A DNA stretch of 64,000 bases, from NCBI GenBank assembly GCA_964412195.1, contig CAYPNP010000003.1, positions 62,001-126,000 on the forward strand, in the 5' to 3' direction. The stretch comes from CAYPNP01 sp964412195. GTDB taxonomy: Bacteria > Acidobacteriota > JAAYUB01. The position numbers were made by a program, and so were the translations under genes. A model generated the notes under the pieces. The model did no database searches. It worked only from the letters and a program-made list of their open reading frames with translations, and was not told the DNA's origin. Positions 17,510 through 26,809 of this stretch are shown one piece after another (position 1 is the stretch's first letter; the number at the start of each line of letters is the position of its first letter).

Positions 17510-17881
17510 ATGCAGCTGGGAGCCTTTTCAGTCAGCTTGGCGGTCAAGGACATCGAGGCATCGAGAGCCTTTTACGAAAAGCTGGGGTTTGCTGTTTTTG
17601 CCGGCGATGCGGCGCAGAACTGGTTGATCCTCAAGAACGGGGACCACGTGATCGGGCTGTTCCAGGGGATGTTCGACCGGAACATCCTCACCTTCAACCC
17701 GGGCTGGGACCAGAACGCCCAGCCGATCGAGCAATTCACCGACGTCCGTGAACTGCAGCGCCGGATGAAAAAGAGCGGCGTCCCGTTGATGACGGAAGCG
17801 GACGAAAACTCGAGCGGCCCGGCCAGCTTCATGATGGCCGATCCGGACGGTAACCCGATCCTGATCGACCAGCACGTGTAG
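17510..17881 (+). CDS. VOC (glyoxalase/bleomycin-resistance) family protein
   Basis: A 123-residue single-module VOC protein. ATG 17510 follows GGAGGG by 4 bp and begins the typical first strand (VSLAVKDIEASRAFYEKLGF). The second half carries MMADPDGNPILIDQH, the usual metal- and substrate-side segment. Related proteins act as lyases, isomerases or dioxygenases, or only bind ligands, so the activity cannot be told. The frame is open upstream to 17369, but no ribosome-binding site supports an earlier start. The 282 bp downstream (17882-18163) hold no gene. Confidence 0.88.
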   Translation: MQLGAFSVSLAVKDIEASRAFYEKLGFAVFAGDAAQNWLILKNGDHVIGLFQGMFDRNILTFNPGWDQNAQPIEQFTDVRELQRRMKKSGVPLMTEADENSSGPASFMMADPDGNPILIDQHV

Positions 17882-18163
17882 GCAGCCCCGTGGTCCGGGT
17901 CGGTCCGCCCCGGATCCCAAGCGTTCATCCACTGGTTCCCGGTCCGGCGGATCAGGACTCCGGTTCGGACGTCGCCGCCGCCGGCGGCGACTGACGCAGG
18001 TCATCGAAGCCACTCCGAATGGGAAGGTTTGGACACACTCTGCCAGGGAGCTCGACCCCTCAATCCCGATGGCAGTCCGCCCCGGCGGGACGGACGTCCG
18101 GTATGACCGGAACAACCTTCCGGCCGGCTGCGTATACTCCACAACATCATCCCGGAGTCCATC

Positions 18164-19585
18164 ATGCGAATTCGCGCGCTCATCCTGATCTTGTCGCTGG
18201 GGCTGCTGGCCGGCGGGGCCGCGGCGGCCGGGGCGCCCGGCGGATTTCAGACCGGCCAGATCACGGAGCGGGTCGTGGCCGGCAGCGACACCACCCAGAG
18301 CTACGCCCTCTACCTGCCTTCCGGCTACACCCCGGAGCGGAAGTGGCCGCTGCTCCTCTGCTTCGATCCCGGCGCCCGGGGGCGGGTGCCGGTGGAGCTG
18401 TTCCGGCCGGCCGCCGAGAAGTACGGCTGGATCGTGGCCGGCTCCAATAACTCCGAGAACGGCCCCTGGGACCGGATCGAGGCGGCCATCGCGGCCATGT
18501 GGGGCGACACCCGCACCCGGTTCGCCGTGGACGAGCGCCGGATCTACACCACCGGCTTCTCCGGCGGTTCCCGCGTGTCGCTGGAGGTGGCCCTCCGCTA
18601 CCCGGAAAACGTGGCCGGCGTGATCGTCTGCTGCGGCGGGATGCCCGAGGGGCGGACGCTGCCGGAGCCGGTGCCGTTCGCCGCCTTCCTCGCCGCGGGG
18701 CGGAAGGATTTCAACTACCTGGAGATCCGGCTCCTGGACGAGATCCTGGCCCGGCGGCAGGCCGCCCACCGGCTGGCCCTGTTCGAGGGGGCGCACGAGT
18801 GGCCGCCCGCCGACGTGGCCGCCGAGGCGCTCGGCTGGTTCGAGGTGCTGGCCATGGGCCGGGGCCTGCGGGAAAAGGATCCGGCGCTGGCCGGGGCCCT
18901 GCTGGCCGAAAGCCTCGGGCGGGCGAAGGACCTGGCCGCCAACGGCCGCCTGCCGGAGGCCATCGGCCTCCTGGACGGCCTGGTGCGGGACTTCCAGGGG
19001 CTGGCCGACACCGCCGCCGCCGCCGCGGAGTTGGCCGAGCTCCGGAAAGCGCCGGCGCTCAAGGACCTCGAGAAGGCCGACCAGAAGCGCCGGAAGATCG
19101 AGATGGAATACCAGACCAAGGGCAGCCGGATCTGGAAGCGGCTCCAGGACACCCGGGAGGAGGTCCCGGACGTGGCCAAGGCGGTCAAGGAGTTCAAGGT
19201 CGCCGAGCTGCTGGACACCGCCCGCAGGCTCAAGGGCACGGAGGACGGCTACCTGGCCGCGCGGCAGATCAACTGGGTGCTGATCGAGGCCTACTTCGAG
19301 GCGCCGGTGTGGCGCCAGCACAAGGACCTCGAACGCGAACTCTTCTGCCGCCGCCTGATGGTGGCCATCCTGCCGGACCGGCCGGAGGCCCACTACAACC
19401 TGGCGGCGACGCTGGCGATGTCCGGCGAAGTCGGCGAGGCGTTCACGGAGCTGCGCGCGGCGGTGGACAAGGGCTTCGCGGACGCGACCCAGCTGGAGGC
19501 CGACCCCGACTTCGCTGCCCTCCGCCCCAATCCCGCCTTCCAGTCTCTCCTCGCTTCCCTGAAGCAGAAAAAACCAAATCCATAA
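18164..19585 (+). CDS. Secreted alpha/beta-hydrolase (depolymerase/esterase-like) with C-terminal helical TPR-like region
   Basis: A 473-residue exported protein with signal peptide MRIRALILILSLGLLAGGAA. Residues ~30-225 match the PHB-depolymerase/feruloyl-esterase-type alpha/beta hydrolases: YALYLPSGYTPERKWPLLL, the nucleophile elbow GFSGGS, and a catalytic His in GAHEWPP. From ~235 onward the chain is helical, with TPR-like segments near residues 410-445 (PEAHYNLAATLAMSGEVGEA). A charged coiled-coil-like stretch lies near 300-340. The substrate is unknown. TATACT 34 bp before the start may be its -10 element. It ends in a repeat palindrome. Confidence 0.85.
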   Translation: MRIRALILILSLGLLAGGAAAAGAPGGFQTGQITERVVAGSDTTQSYALYLPSGYTPERKWPLLLCFDPGARGRVPVELFRPAAEKYGWIVAGSNNSENGPWDRIEAAIAAMWGDTRTRFAVDERRIYTTGFSGGSRVSLEVALRYPENVAGVIVCCGGMPEGRTLPEPVPFAAFLAAGRKDFNYLEIRLLDEILARRQAAHRLALFEGAHEWPPADVAAEALGWFEVLAMGRGLREKDPALAGALLAESLGRAKDLAANGRLPEAIGLLDGLVRDFQGLADTAAAAAELAELRKAPALKDLEKADQKRRKIEMEYQTKGSRIWKRLQDTREEVPDVAKAVKEFKVAELLDTARRLKGTEDGYLAARQINWVLIEAYFEAPVWRQHKDLERELFCRRLMVAILPDRPEAHYNLAATLAMSGEVGEAFTELRAAVDKGFADATQLEADPDFAALRPNPAFQSLLASLKQKKPNP

Positions 19586-19778
19586 CCGCAAAGGCGCGAA
19601 GGGCGCAAAGCAATCTGCAACCTGAACATCGAACGTCGAACACCAAACTCTGAACGTTGAACGAAATCCCGTTGTGTCTTTGAAAGCGAGGTTCCCGTTC
19701 GTCGTTCAGCGTTCAGTGTTCAAAGTTCAACGTTTGGCGTTCAGATTTCTTTGCGCCCTTTGCGCCTTTGCGGTGAAT
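19584..19778. repeat. Nested two-word palindrome between convergent genes
   Basis: The outer CGCAAAG words (19584-19611) pair with CTTTGCGCCCTTTGCGCC (19749-19776). The inner GAAC heptads (19622-19662) pair with 19692-19740. The TAA of the hydrolase gene is fused to the first word (ATAACCGCAAAGG). Confidence 0.9.
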
Positions 19779-19787
19779 CTCGGTTTT

Positions 19788-21020
19788 TCAGCGGAGAAGC
19801 CAGAAGTAGCCGAGGCCGGCGGCGGTGAGGACGACGGTCAGGGGCAGGCCGACCTTGAGGTACTCGACGAAGCGGACTTCCACGCCGTCGCGCTTGGCCA
19901 GCTCGGCCACGATCAGGTTGGCGATGGAGCCCACCAGCGTCAGGTTGCCGGCGATGGTGCTAAACACCGCCAGGCCGGTCCACCAGAGGTCGGAGGCGGC
20001 GCCGGCGCCGGGGATGAAGTAGCGGAGCAGCAACACCGCCGGGACGTTGCTGAAAACGTTGGACAGGGCCACCGTCCAGAGGGAGAAGAGGCGGAAGTCC
20101 TGGAAGGCGGCCGGGCCGATGGCCTGCACCAGCCGGTCCATCAGTCCGCTGTGCTCGACGCCGCCGATGACCACGAACAGCCCGACGAACACCACCAGCA
20201 GGTTGAAGTCGATGCCGGCGTAGACCTTGTTCGGCTTGATCCGGCGGGTCAGCAGCAGCCAGGCGCCGCCCACCGCCGCCACCAGCACGGGCTGGATCCC
20301 CAGCAGGAAGCCCGCCAGGATCAGCCCGGTCGCCGCCAGGCTCTTGCGCATCAGGAAGGCGTGCCGGACCCCCTCGACGGGCTCCGCCGCCGCGATCGGC
20401 CCGGCCAGGTCGCGGCGGTAGACCCAGGCCACCGCGGCGTAGTTCAGCGCCAGCCCGGCCAGGGCGAACGGGAAGGCCACGGCCAGGTAGCGGGCGAAAG
20501 GGATGCCGGACAGGCTGCCGATGAGGATGTTCTGGGGATTGCCGATGAGGGTGCCGGCGCTGCCGATGTTGGAGGCGGTGGCCACGGCGATCAGGAACGG
20601 CACCGGCGGCAGCTTGGCCCGGCGGCAGATCAGCAGGACGACGGGGGTGAAGAGCAGGCAGACGATATCGTTGATAAAGAAGGCCGACAGCAGCCCGGAG
20701 GCGAGCACCACCGCCAGCAGGAGCTGTCGCCGGGTGCGCACCCGCGCCAGCAGCGCGTTGCCCACCCGGGTGAAGAAGCCGGACAGCTTCAGGTTGGCGG
20801 TGACGATCATCATGGTGAAGAGCAGGGTCAGGGTGCGGTAGTCCACGGCTTGGGTAGCCTGGTCGAAGGTCAGCACCCCCAGGCCGATGGTGAGGGCGGC
20901 GCCGATGATGGCCGCACCGGCGCGGTCGACGCGGAAGAGGGGGCTCTTGCCCAAGGCGAAGACGATCAGGGTGGCCATCAGGATGAGGCCGGCGGTGAGC
21001 ATGGGGGGAGGCGCTTGCAT
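19788..21020 (-). CDS. Anion/arsenite-type ion transporter (ArsB/NhaD/SLC13 superfamily)
   Basis: A 410-residue membrane protein with about 11 helices. Family signatures: FFINDIVCLLFTPVVLLIC in the first half, IGNPQNILIG and, in the second half, NVFSNVPAVLLLRYFI and TLVGSIANLIVAE. The duplicated hairpin plus NP/SN motifs fit the ion transporter superfamily (ArsB, NhaD, CitM, SLC13). The transported ion is unknown. ATG 21020 is chosen because it leads into the first helix within ten residues. The frame upstream passes through a repeat arm and is not coding-like. Confidence 0.87.
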   Translation of the reverse strand: MQAPPPMLTAGLILMATLIVFALGKSPLFRVDRAGAAIIGAALTIGLGVLTFDQATQAVDYRTLTLLFTMMIVTANLKLSGFFTRVGNALLARVRTRRQLLLAVVLASGLLSAFFINDIVCLLFTPVVLLICRRAKLPPVPFLIAVATASNIGSAGTLIGNPQNILIGSLSGIPFARYLAVAFPFALAGLALNYAAVAWVYRRDLAGPIAAAEPVEGVRHAFLMRKSLAATGLILAGFLLGIQPVLVAAVGGAWLLLTRRIKPNKVYAGIDFNLLVVFVGLFVVIGGVEHSGLMDRLVQAIGPAAFQDFRLFSLWTVALSNVFSNVPAVLLLRYFIPGAGAASDLWWTGLAVFSTIAGNLTLVGSIANLIVAELAKRDGVEVRFVEYLKVGLPLTVVLTAAGLGYFWLLR

Positions 21021-21043
21021 GGTGATATCCGTTACCCGGGGAG

Positions 21044-21078
21044 ATTTCACCACAAAGGCGCAAAGGACACAAAGATAT
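21044..21078. repeat. Single stutter arm (CACAAAG words) in a divergent gap
   Basis: CACCACAAAGGCGCAAAGGACACAAAG stands 24 bp upstream of the transporter start. It matches the left outer arms of the convergent palindromes but has no partner. Confidence 0.75.
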
Positions 21079-21187
21079 TTTTCGGTTTCCAAGCCCCGAT
21101 TTCCGGGGGATTCCGGATGGGCGTTGACAAGCGGGTGGAATCCTCGTACGCTCCGGCAGAAGCATCTCATCCAGACGGGAGGAGCCA

Positions 21188-21868
21188 ATGCGGGATGGCG
21201 GGCGCACCGGAGCATCGCCGGCGGGGGACGGCGGGACGGTGATCTGCGGGTTCTGCGGGGCGGCCACGCCGGTCCTGGAGCCGGCCTCCTGCGTCCACTG
21301 CGGCGGCGCCGTGCGCGTGCTGGAGCCGCTGGTGGTGGAGTGCGGCTGGTGCGGCTCCTCGAACCGCCGGGACCTGCACGCGTCCTGCGCCCACTGCGGC
21401 GGGCCCCTGCCGGCCCTGCCCACCGGCCATCCCGGCCCCCGGCCGCCGGAGCCGCCACGCGCCCTGCCGTCCGGCTACGCCAACCGCGTCCGCTACTGGA
21501 AGAACGTGGAAGTTATGATCGGGATCGTGTTCACCATCCCGTTTTTCTGGACGCTCCTCTTTCCGGCCGTCGGCATCCCGCTCTGGATCATCGGGGCGCG
21601 CCGGGCCCGCCGGCAGCTGGACGCCCTTTCGAGGGGCACGGCCACGCGCGGGCGGATCACGGAGGTCGCCGTCGACACGAACAAGTCGATCAACGAGAAG
21701 CACCCCTGGAAGATCGCCTACACCTTCGACACGCCCGACGCCACCCTGCCGGGGTCCTGCGAAGCCTGGGACCCGGTCAGCGCCCGCCGCTCCGCCGGCG
21801 ACGCGCTTTGGGTGGTCTACGATCCGGCCGATCCCCGGTCCAACTCCATCTGGCCGCCGATCCGGTAA
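21188..21868 (+). CDS. Zinc-ribbon membrane protein with DUF3592-like domain
   Basis: A 226-residue protein. Residues ~17-75 hold four CxxC knuckles (CGFCG, CVHCGG, CGWCGSSN, CAHCGG), enough for two zinc ribbons. A Pro-rich linker leads to a transmembrane hairpin (~108-135). Residues ~145-226 read like a DUF3592-type beta domain (ATRGRITEVAVDTNKS; ALWVVYDPADPRSNSIW). ATG 21188 is preceded by GGAGG. Such proteins are widespread and uncharacterised. The gene diverges from the transporter and lies upstream of the M20 peptidase in the same direction. Confidence 0.78.
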   Translation: MRDGGRTGASPAGDGGTVICGFCGAATPVLEPASCVHCGGAVRVLEPLVVECGWCGSSNRRDLHASCAHCGGPLPALPTGHPGPRPPEPPRALPSGYANRVRYWKNVEVMIGIVFTIPFFWTLLFPAVGIPLWIIGARRARRQLDALSRGTATRGRITEVAVDTNKSINEKHPWKIAYTFDTPDATLPGSCEAWDPVSARRSAGDALWVVYDPADPRSNSIWPPIR

Positions 21869-21961
21869 GCGAAAACCGCTCCGCATCCCCGGTCGTTCCG
21901 TGTGGCGCGGGCGGGCGGGGCGGTGGTACAATCGGCCCAGTTTCAACTCCGAGGAGGCCCT

Positions 21962-23041
21962 ATGATCGACGAGCGCCGGATGGTGGAGCAGTTCATGGAG
22001 ATGGTCCGCATCGACAGCGAGTCCGGGTACGAGGAGGCGATGCTGCAGTACCTGCAGGCCTACCTCTCCCGCGAACTGGGGGCCGACTGCCGCCGCGACG
22101 CGTACGGCAACCTGGTGGCGAAGTGGCCGGGGCGGAACTCGCAGGCGGCGCCCATCCTGCTGGCCTGCCACGCCGACACGGTCAAGCCCGGCCAGGGGAT
22201 CGCGCCGGTGCTCGAGGACGGCGTGGTGCGGTCGGCCGGGGCCACCATCCTGGGCGCCGACGACAAGGCCGGAATCGCCGAGGTCATCGAGGCGATCCGC
22301 ACCGCCCCGGCGCACCCGCCGCTGGAGTTCGCCGTCACGCGGCAGGAGGAAGTGGGGCTGCACGGGGTGAAGAACCTTGATTTCTCGATGCTTTCGGCCA
22401 AGCAGGGCTACCTGATGGATGGCGACGTGCTGGACACGGTGGTCATTGGCGGGCCCACCTACGTGGCCATGGACGTGGAGATCACCGGCCGCGCCGCCCA
22501 CGCCGGCATGGAGCCGGAGAAGGGCATCTCCGCCATCCGGGCGGCCGCCCGCGCCATCGCCGCACTGGAACTGGGCCGCCTCGACGCGCGCACCACCGCC
22601 AACGTGGGCATCATCGCCGGCGGGATCGTCCGCAACGGCGTGCCCGAGAAAACCACTTTCGCCGCCGAGTGCCGCAGTTTGGACCACGACCAGGCGGCCG
22701 CCCTGGCGGCGCGCATGGAGGAGACCATCCGGCGCGAGGTGGCGGTGGCCGGGGCGACGGTGAAGATCGACACCCAGGTCATGTGCCGCGCAGTCGGCAT
22801 CTCCGAGGACGCGCCGGTGGTGAAGGTGTGCACCGAGGCGATCCGGTCGGTGGGACTGGCGCCGAAGACGACCTACATCACCGGCTTCACCGACGCCTCC
22901 ATTTACAACAACCGCGGCATCGAGACGGCGGTACTGGGGATCGGCGCGCAGAACGAGCACTCCTGCGAGGAGCGCATCGCCGTCGTGGACATGGCCACCG
23001 CCGTCCGCATCCTCCACCGGATCTTCGAGCTCACCGTTTGA
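21962..23041 (+). CDS. M20 family metallopeptidase (PepT-like)
   Basis: A 359-residue di-zinc peptidase. Metal ligands and catalytic residues are visible: His/Asp in LLACHADTV, Asp in ILGADDKAG, the catalytic Glu pair in TRQEEVGLHG, Asp in LMDGDVLDTV and the last His in AQNEHSCEE. The dimerisation domain lies near residues 165-275. The overall pattern is closest to PepT-like tripeptidases (TIGR01883 type). ATG 21962 follows GAGGAGG. The upstream frame to 21902 crosses a TACAAT promoter-like element. It probably works in the cytoplasm on imported peptides. Confidence 0.9.
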   Translation: MIDERRMVEQFMEMVRIDSESGYEEAMLQYLQAYLSRELGADCRRDAYGNLVAKWPGRNSQAAPILLACHADTVKPGQGIAPVLEDGVVRSAGATILGADDKAGIAEVIEAIRTAPAHPPLEFAVTRQEEVGLHGVKNLDFSMLSAKQGYLMDGDVLDTVVIGGPTYVAMDVEITGRAAHAGMEPEKGISAIRAAARAIAALELGRLDARTTANVGIIAGGIVRNGVPEKTTFAAECRSLDHDQAAALAARMEETIRREVAVAGATVKIDTQVMCRAVGISEDAPVVKVCTEAIRSVGLAPKTTYITGFTDASIYNNRGIETAVLGIGAQNEHSCEERIAVVDMATAVRILHRIFELTV

Positions 23042-23043
23042 AA

Positions 23044-23075
23044 GTTGGAACGTTAAAACGTTGCAACGTTCCAAC
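23044..23075. terminator. Short perfect palindrome between convergent genes (bidirectional terminator)
   Basis: GTTGGAACGTT (23044-23054) and AACGTTCCAAC (23065-23075) are perfect 11-bp inverted arms around a 10-bp loop. They fill the 36-bp gap between two stop codons. The words are a reduced form of the GAACGTT family, so this looks like the minimal version of the longer palindromes. Confidence 0.75.
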
Positions 23076-23077
23076 AA

Positions 23078-23953
23078 TCAGGAGAAAGTGACGAGGAGGA
23101 TGCCGGCGAGGGCGACGGCGGAAGCGACGACCTTCCGGCGCGTGAACGGTTCCTTCAGGAAGATGGCGGCCAGGACCAGGATGTAGATCGTGCTCGACTG
23201 GTTGAGGATGGCCGCGATGCCCACCTTGGTGTACTTCATGCCGGCGATCCAGCACAGCAGGGAGAAGTAGGATCCCAATATCGCCCCGGGCAGCATGAAC
23301 TTCCACATCCGGGAGGGCCGGAAGACGGCCAGGATCTCGCGCCGCCGCGGGGCCGCCGCGGCCACCGGCAGCATCACGGCCAGGCAGCCCACCTGGCGCA
23401 TGGCCGTGGCCCAGAGCACCGGCGCGTGATTCAGCACGGGTTTGGCGATGACGATGCCGAGGGCCAGGGTGATCATGGACAGGACGCCCCAGACCACTCC
23501 CAGCGCCAGGTGCCGCGGGGGCGCCCCGGCGGCCGGCTTCTGCCACGCCACCGCCAGCACGCCGCTCAGCACCAGGGCCATGCCCAGGAGCTGCAGGGGG
23601 GCCAGCCGTTCCCCCAGGATCACGAAGGCCAGCAGGACGACGAAGGGCGAGTAGAGACAGTCGATGATGGCCGAGATGCCGGCGCCCACCATGTTCAGGC
23701 TGAGGTGGAAGAGGGTGTCGGAGATCCCGATGGCGATGATCCCGCTGGCGAACAGGACCAGGTAGTCGGCCAGCGCGCCCCGGCCCCAGGGCACCTCCCC
23801 CATGGCCAGCAGCGTCAGCAGCAGCAGGACGGTGGAGATCCCGACGCGGAACAGGTTGAGCGAAAACGGGGGAATGTGCTCGCCCGAGCGCTTCAGCAGG
23901 ATCACCGCCGAGGCCCAGACCGCTCCCGTCAACAATGCGAAAAACTCGCCCAT
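23078..23953 (-). CDS. EamA/DMT-family transporter
   Basis: A 291-residue, ten-helix permease formed by two EamA repeats (residues ~1-135 and ~150-290). Typical features are an N-terminal helix pair with small residues, ILGERLAPLQLLGMALVLSG closing the first half and FLKEPFTRRKVVASAVALAG closing the second. DMT proteins export amino acids, nucleosides or other metabolites. No substrate can be assigned. ATG 23953; the stop codon lies 3 bp beyond the palindrome arm. No operon partner. Confidence 0.9.
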   Translation of the reverse strand: MGEFFALLTGAVWASAVILLKRSGEHIPPFSLNLFRVGISTVLLLLTLLAMGEVPWGRGALADYLVLFASGIIAIGISDTLFHLSLNMVGAGISAIIDCLYSPFVVLLAFVILGERLAPLQLLGMALVLSGVLAVAWQKPAAGAPPRHLALGVVWGVLSMITLALGIVIAKPVLNHAPVLWATAMRQVGCLAVMLPVAAAAPRRREILAVFRPSRMWKFMLPGAILGSYFSLLCWIAGMKYTKVGIAAILNQSSTIYILVLAAIFLKEPFTRRKVVASAVALAGILLVTFS

Positions 23954-24104
23954 GATGTTTCCTTGTTCCCCGCTCCGGCGGCGGCCGCCGGGCGTGCAGG
24001 GCAGTATACGCCTCCACCTGTAGATTGTTCAAGGTTTGCGGTCCGGATCCCGGCCGCGGGAAGCCTTGGGGAATGGGCCGCGGACCGGGTTCTGCCGAAA
24101 ATGT

Positions 24105-24133
24105 TTGATATTCGGGGATCCCCATTGTAAACT
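24105..24133 (+). promoter_or_regulatory. Sigma-70 promoter of fabF
   Basis: TTGATA (24105-24110) and TAAACT (24128-24133) are separated by 17 bp, 40 bp before the GTG start. The spacer contains the palindrome GGGGATCCCC (24114-24123), a possible operator. Confidence 0.6.
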
Positions 24134-24172
24134 TCTGCTTTTGATCCCAGCGCCATCCGGAGGAGAGAGGTT

Positions 24173-25423
24173 GTGAATTCTGTGCGACCACGTACCGTGA
24201 TCACCGGCATGGGGATGGTGACTCCCCTGGGGCTGACCGTGCAGGAGTCTTGGGAGGCGATGCTGGCCGGCCGCTCGGGCATCGGCCCGATCACCCAGTT
24301 CGACGCCTCGGCCCTGCCCACCCGGATCGCCGGGGAGGTCAAGGGCTTCGACCCGGGTCGGTACATGTCGCCGAAAGAGGCCCGCCGGATTGCCCGCTGC
24401 TCCCAATTGACCATCGCCGCCACCCAGGAAGCCCTGGCCGACGCCGGGCTGCCGACGCCGGTGCCGGACGCCGAGCGGGTCGGCACGGTGATGGGCGTGG
24501 GCATGGGCGGCCTCGACTATGCCCTGGCCAACGGTCGCAAGTTCTGGGAAACCGGCATCCGCGGGGTGAGCCCCTTCGCCCTGCCGGCCTCGCTGCCGAA
24601 CATGCCTTCGTACCATGTCAGCTACCTGGCCGGCGCCACGGGACCCATTACGACGGTGGTGGCGGCCTGCGCTTCGGGCGCCCAGGCCATCGGCGACGCC
24701 ATGGAGCTGATCCGCCACGGCCGCGCCGACATGGTCATCGCCGGCGGCGTGGAAGCCCTGGTGGTGGACGTGCCCCTGGCCGGCTTCATCGCCATGCGGG
24801 CCCTGTCCGAGCGCAACGACGAGCCGGAGCGCGCCAGCCGCCCGTTCGACGCCGGGCGGGACGGCTTCGTCTACTCCGAGGGCGCGGGCGTCGTCGTCGT
24901 GGAGAGCCTGGAGCGTGCCCAAGCCCGCGGGGCGCGGATCCACGCCGAAGTCATCGGCTATGCCACGTCCTCCGACGCCTTCCACATCACCCAGCCGGAC
25001 CCCGAGGCGAAGGGGGCGCAGCGGACCATGCGCTGGGCCCTGGCCGACGCCGGCCTGGAGCCGTCCGCCATCGACTACATCAACGCCCACGGGACCTCGA
25101 CCACCCTCAACGACGCCACCGAGACGGCCGCCATCAAGCAGGTCTTCGGCGAACACGCCTACCGCGTGCCGATCAGCTCGACCAAGTCCATGATCGGCCA
25201 CACCATCGGCGGCGCGGGCGCAGTGGAGTCCATCGTCACCATCCGGACGATGCAGGAGGGGATGATCCACCCCACGATCAACCTCGAGCAGCCCGACCCC
25301 CAGTGCGACCTGGACTACGTCCCCGGCCGGGCCCGCAAGGCCGAGGTGCGGGTGGCGCTCAAGAACGCGTTCGGTTTCGGCGGCCAGAACGCGTGCCTGG
25401 TCCTCCGCCGCTGGGACGGATAA
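24173..25423 (+). CDS. fabF: Beta-ketoacyl-ACP synthase II (FabF-like)
   Basis: A 416-residue condensing enzyme that elongates acyl-ACP with malonyl-ACP in fatty-acid synthesis. The Cys-His-His triad is intact: Cys166 in AACASGAQ, His306 in NAHGTST and His343 in MIGHTIGGAG. It starts at GTG 24173 after GGAGAGAGG and gives MNSVRPRTVITGMGMVTPLG. It lacks the usual acpP/fabG neighbours, so it may be a stand-alone or second paralogue. IGHTIGGAG, where IGHLLGAAG is usual, is slightly divergent. It ends in a convergent palindrome. Confidence 0.93.
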   Translation: MNSVRPRTVITGMGMVTPLGLTVQESWEAMLAGRSGIGPITQFDASALPTRIAGEVKGFDPGRYMSPKEARRIARCSQLTIAATQEALADAGLPTPVPDAERVGTVMGVGMGGLDYALANGRKFWETGIRGVSPFALPASLPNMPSYHVSYLAGATGPITTVVAACASGAQAIGDAMELIRHGRADMVIAGGVEALVVDVPLAGFIAMRALSERNDEPERASRPFDAGRDGFVYSEGAGVVVVESLERAQARGARIHAEVIGYATSSDAFHITQPDPEAKGAQRTMRWALADAGLEPSAIDYINAHGTSTTLNDATETAAIKQVFGEHAYRVPISSTKSMIGHTIGGAGAVESIVTIRTMQEGMIHPTINLEQPDPQCDLDYVPGRARKAEVRVALKNAFGFGGQNACLVLRRWDG

Positions 25424-25429
25424 GAAGAC

Positions 25430-25597
25430 TCACCACAAAGGCACAAAGACCACAAAGCGATCCGCAATCCGAACGCCGAACGTTGAACGGAATCCCAACT
25501 CTTGCCGATACGATCGGATTTTGTTCAAAGTTCAGCGTTCGACGTTGGACGTTCAGCGTTGGTTTGCTTTGTGGCCTTTGTGCCTCTGTGGTGAGTC
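25430..25597. repeat. Nested two-word palindrome between convergent genes
   Basis: The outer CACAAAGG/CACAAAGAC words (25430-25460) pair with CTTTGTGGCCTTTGTGCC (25566-25597). The inner GAACG heptads (25470-25495) pair with 25524-25560. The stop codons of both flanking genes lie within 10 bp of the arms. Confidence 0.92.
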
Positions 25598-25600
25598 TTC

Positions 25601-26794
25601 TTATTTGGGGGGGAAGAAGTGGGCCAGGAGGAGGGGCAGGGTGTCGCGCCACAGGCCCCAGCTGTGGCCCGCCGGCCGCGTGACCACCTGATAGTCGCAG
25701 CCCTTCGCCGCCAGCGCTGCCGCCAGTTCGTCCAGTCGGCGCCGCAGCGACGCGTCCTGCAGCTCGTAGGTCCCCCAGACCGAGAGGATCCGCAGCGGGC
25801 GGGGGCGCCCCTCGACCAGCATCCGCTGGGTCTCCCACCGGTTGGGCCAGAACGCCGGAGACTGCCAGCCGCACAGGGCGAAGGTTTGCGGATGCCGCCA
25901 GGCCAGCACGGCGGCGATGTTGGCCCCGTACGAGTCCCCCACCACCAGCCGGGCCTGCGGCGCCGGCTGCGTGCGGTAGGCGCGGTCCACGAACGGCACG
26001 AGGCGCTGGATGAAGAAGCGGCGGTAGGCGTCGCGGCGGGTGGTCACGTACTCCTCCGCGCGGTGGGAGGGGCAGGCGAACACCGCGATCAGGGGGACGG
26101 TGCGGCCGTGGGCGATGCAGGCGTCCAGGACGTCCACGGCCCGGCCGAAGTGCAGGTAATCCGCACCGTCCTGCAAATAGACCACCGGGTAGTGCCGGCG
26201 GGAGTTGTAGTAGTCGGGCGGCAGGTACACGTGCAGGGGGTAGATGACGTCCAGGGCGCGGCTGGGCAGGTGAAAGGTCTCGACCCGGCCGTGGGGGATG
26301 GACGGGTGGTGCCGGACCTCCGGCGGCGGGGTGTAGCCGGGCATGGCCAGCTCGGAGTTGGGGCCCTTGCCGCCGTGGCAGTGGCGGGGATTCTCGGGAT
26401 CGAGCGTCCAGTGCTTCCCGTCGACCAGGAACTTGTAGTCCAGCCGGGCGTCGGACTCGAAGGGGGCGGCCAGGTAGAAGAGATCGGTGCCGGGGATCCG
26501 CTCCATCGGCGAGACCTTCCGGTGCCAGCCGTTCATGTCGCCGACGAGGTGGACCGTCTCCGCCGGCCCCCGGAACAGGAAGATGGCGCGGTCTCCATCC
26601 ACCAGCGGGATCCCCCGGCGGCGGGACGCCGCCAGGAAGGCCTCCACCATGGCCTGGCGGCGGATCCGCCGCGGGCAGGCGGCGACGGCGCGGTGGAACT
26701 CGTCCCAGGTTACCAGCGTGTCGGGAGGCGTTCCGCCGGCGTCAGCCCTCGGGGTCGGGCCGCCGGGGCCGGGCGGGTGCGGGCTGCGTGCCAC
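25601..26794 (-). CDS. Enterochelin-esterase-like hydrolase with N-terminal CBM48/E-set domain
   Basis: A 397-residue protein. Residues ~60-135 form an E-set/CBM48-like module (VHLVGDMNGWHRKVSPM; DYKFLVDGKHW). Residues ~170-395 form an esterase-D/Fes-type alpha/beta hydrolase with the nucleophile elbow VVGDSYGANIA and a C-terminal catalytic His in RPAGHSWGLW. It resembles siderophore esterases (Fes/IroD), but the family also includes general esterases. The start is uncertain: GTG 26794 has no clear ribosome-binding site, and the Pro-rich first ~30 residues may not all be translated. It follows the DUF2914 gene by 15 bp, so co-transcription is likely. Confidence 0.82.
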   Translation of the reverse strand: MARSPHPPGPGGPTPRADAGGTPPDTLVTWDEFHRAVAACPRRIRRQAMVEAFLAASRRRGIPLVDGDRAIFLFRGPAETVHLVGDMNGWHRKVSPMERIPGTDLFYLAAPFESDARLDYKFLVDGKHWTLDPENPRHCHGGKGPNSELAMPGYTPPPEVRHHPSIPHGRVETFHLPSRALDVIYPLHVYLPPDYYNSRRHYPVVYLQDGADYLHFGRAVDVLDACIAHGRTVPLIAVFACPSHRAEEYVTTRRDAYRRFFIQRLVPFVDRAYRTQPAPQARLVVGDSYGANIAAVLAWRHPQTFALCGWQSPAFWPNRWETQRMLVEGRPRPLRILSVWGTYELQDASLRRRLDELAAALAAKGCDYQVVTRPAGHSWGLWRDTLPLLLAHFFPPK

Positions 26795-26809
26795 CGGGCG
26801 CCGTCCGGT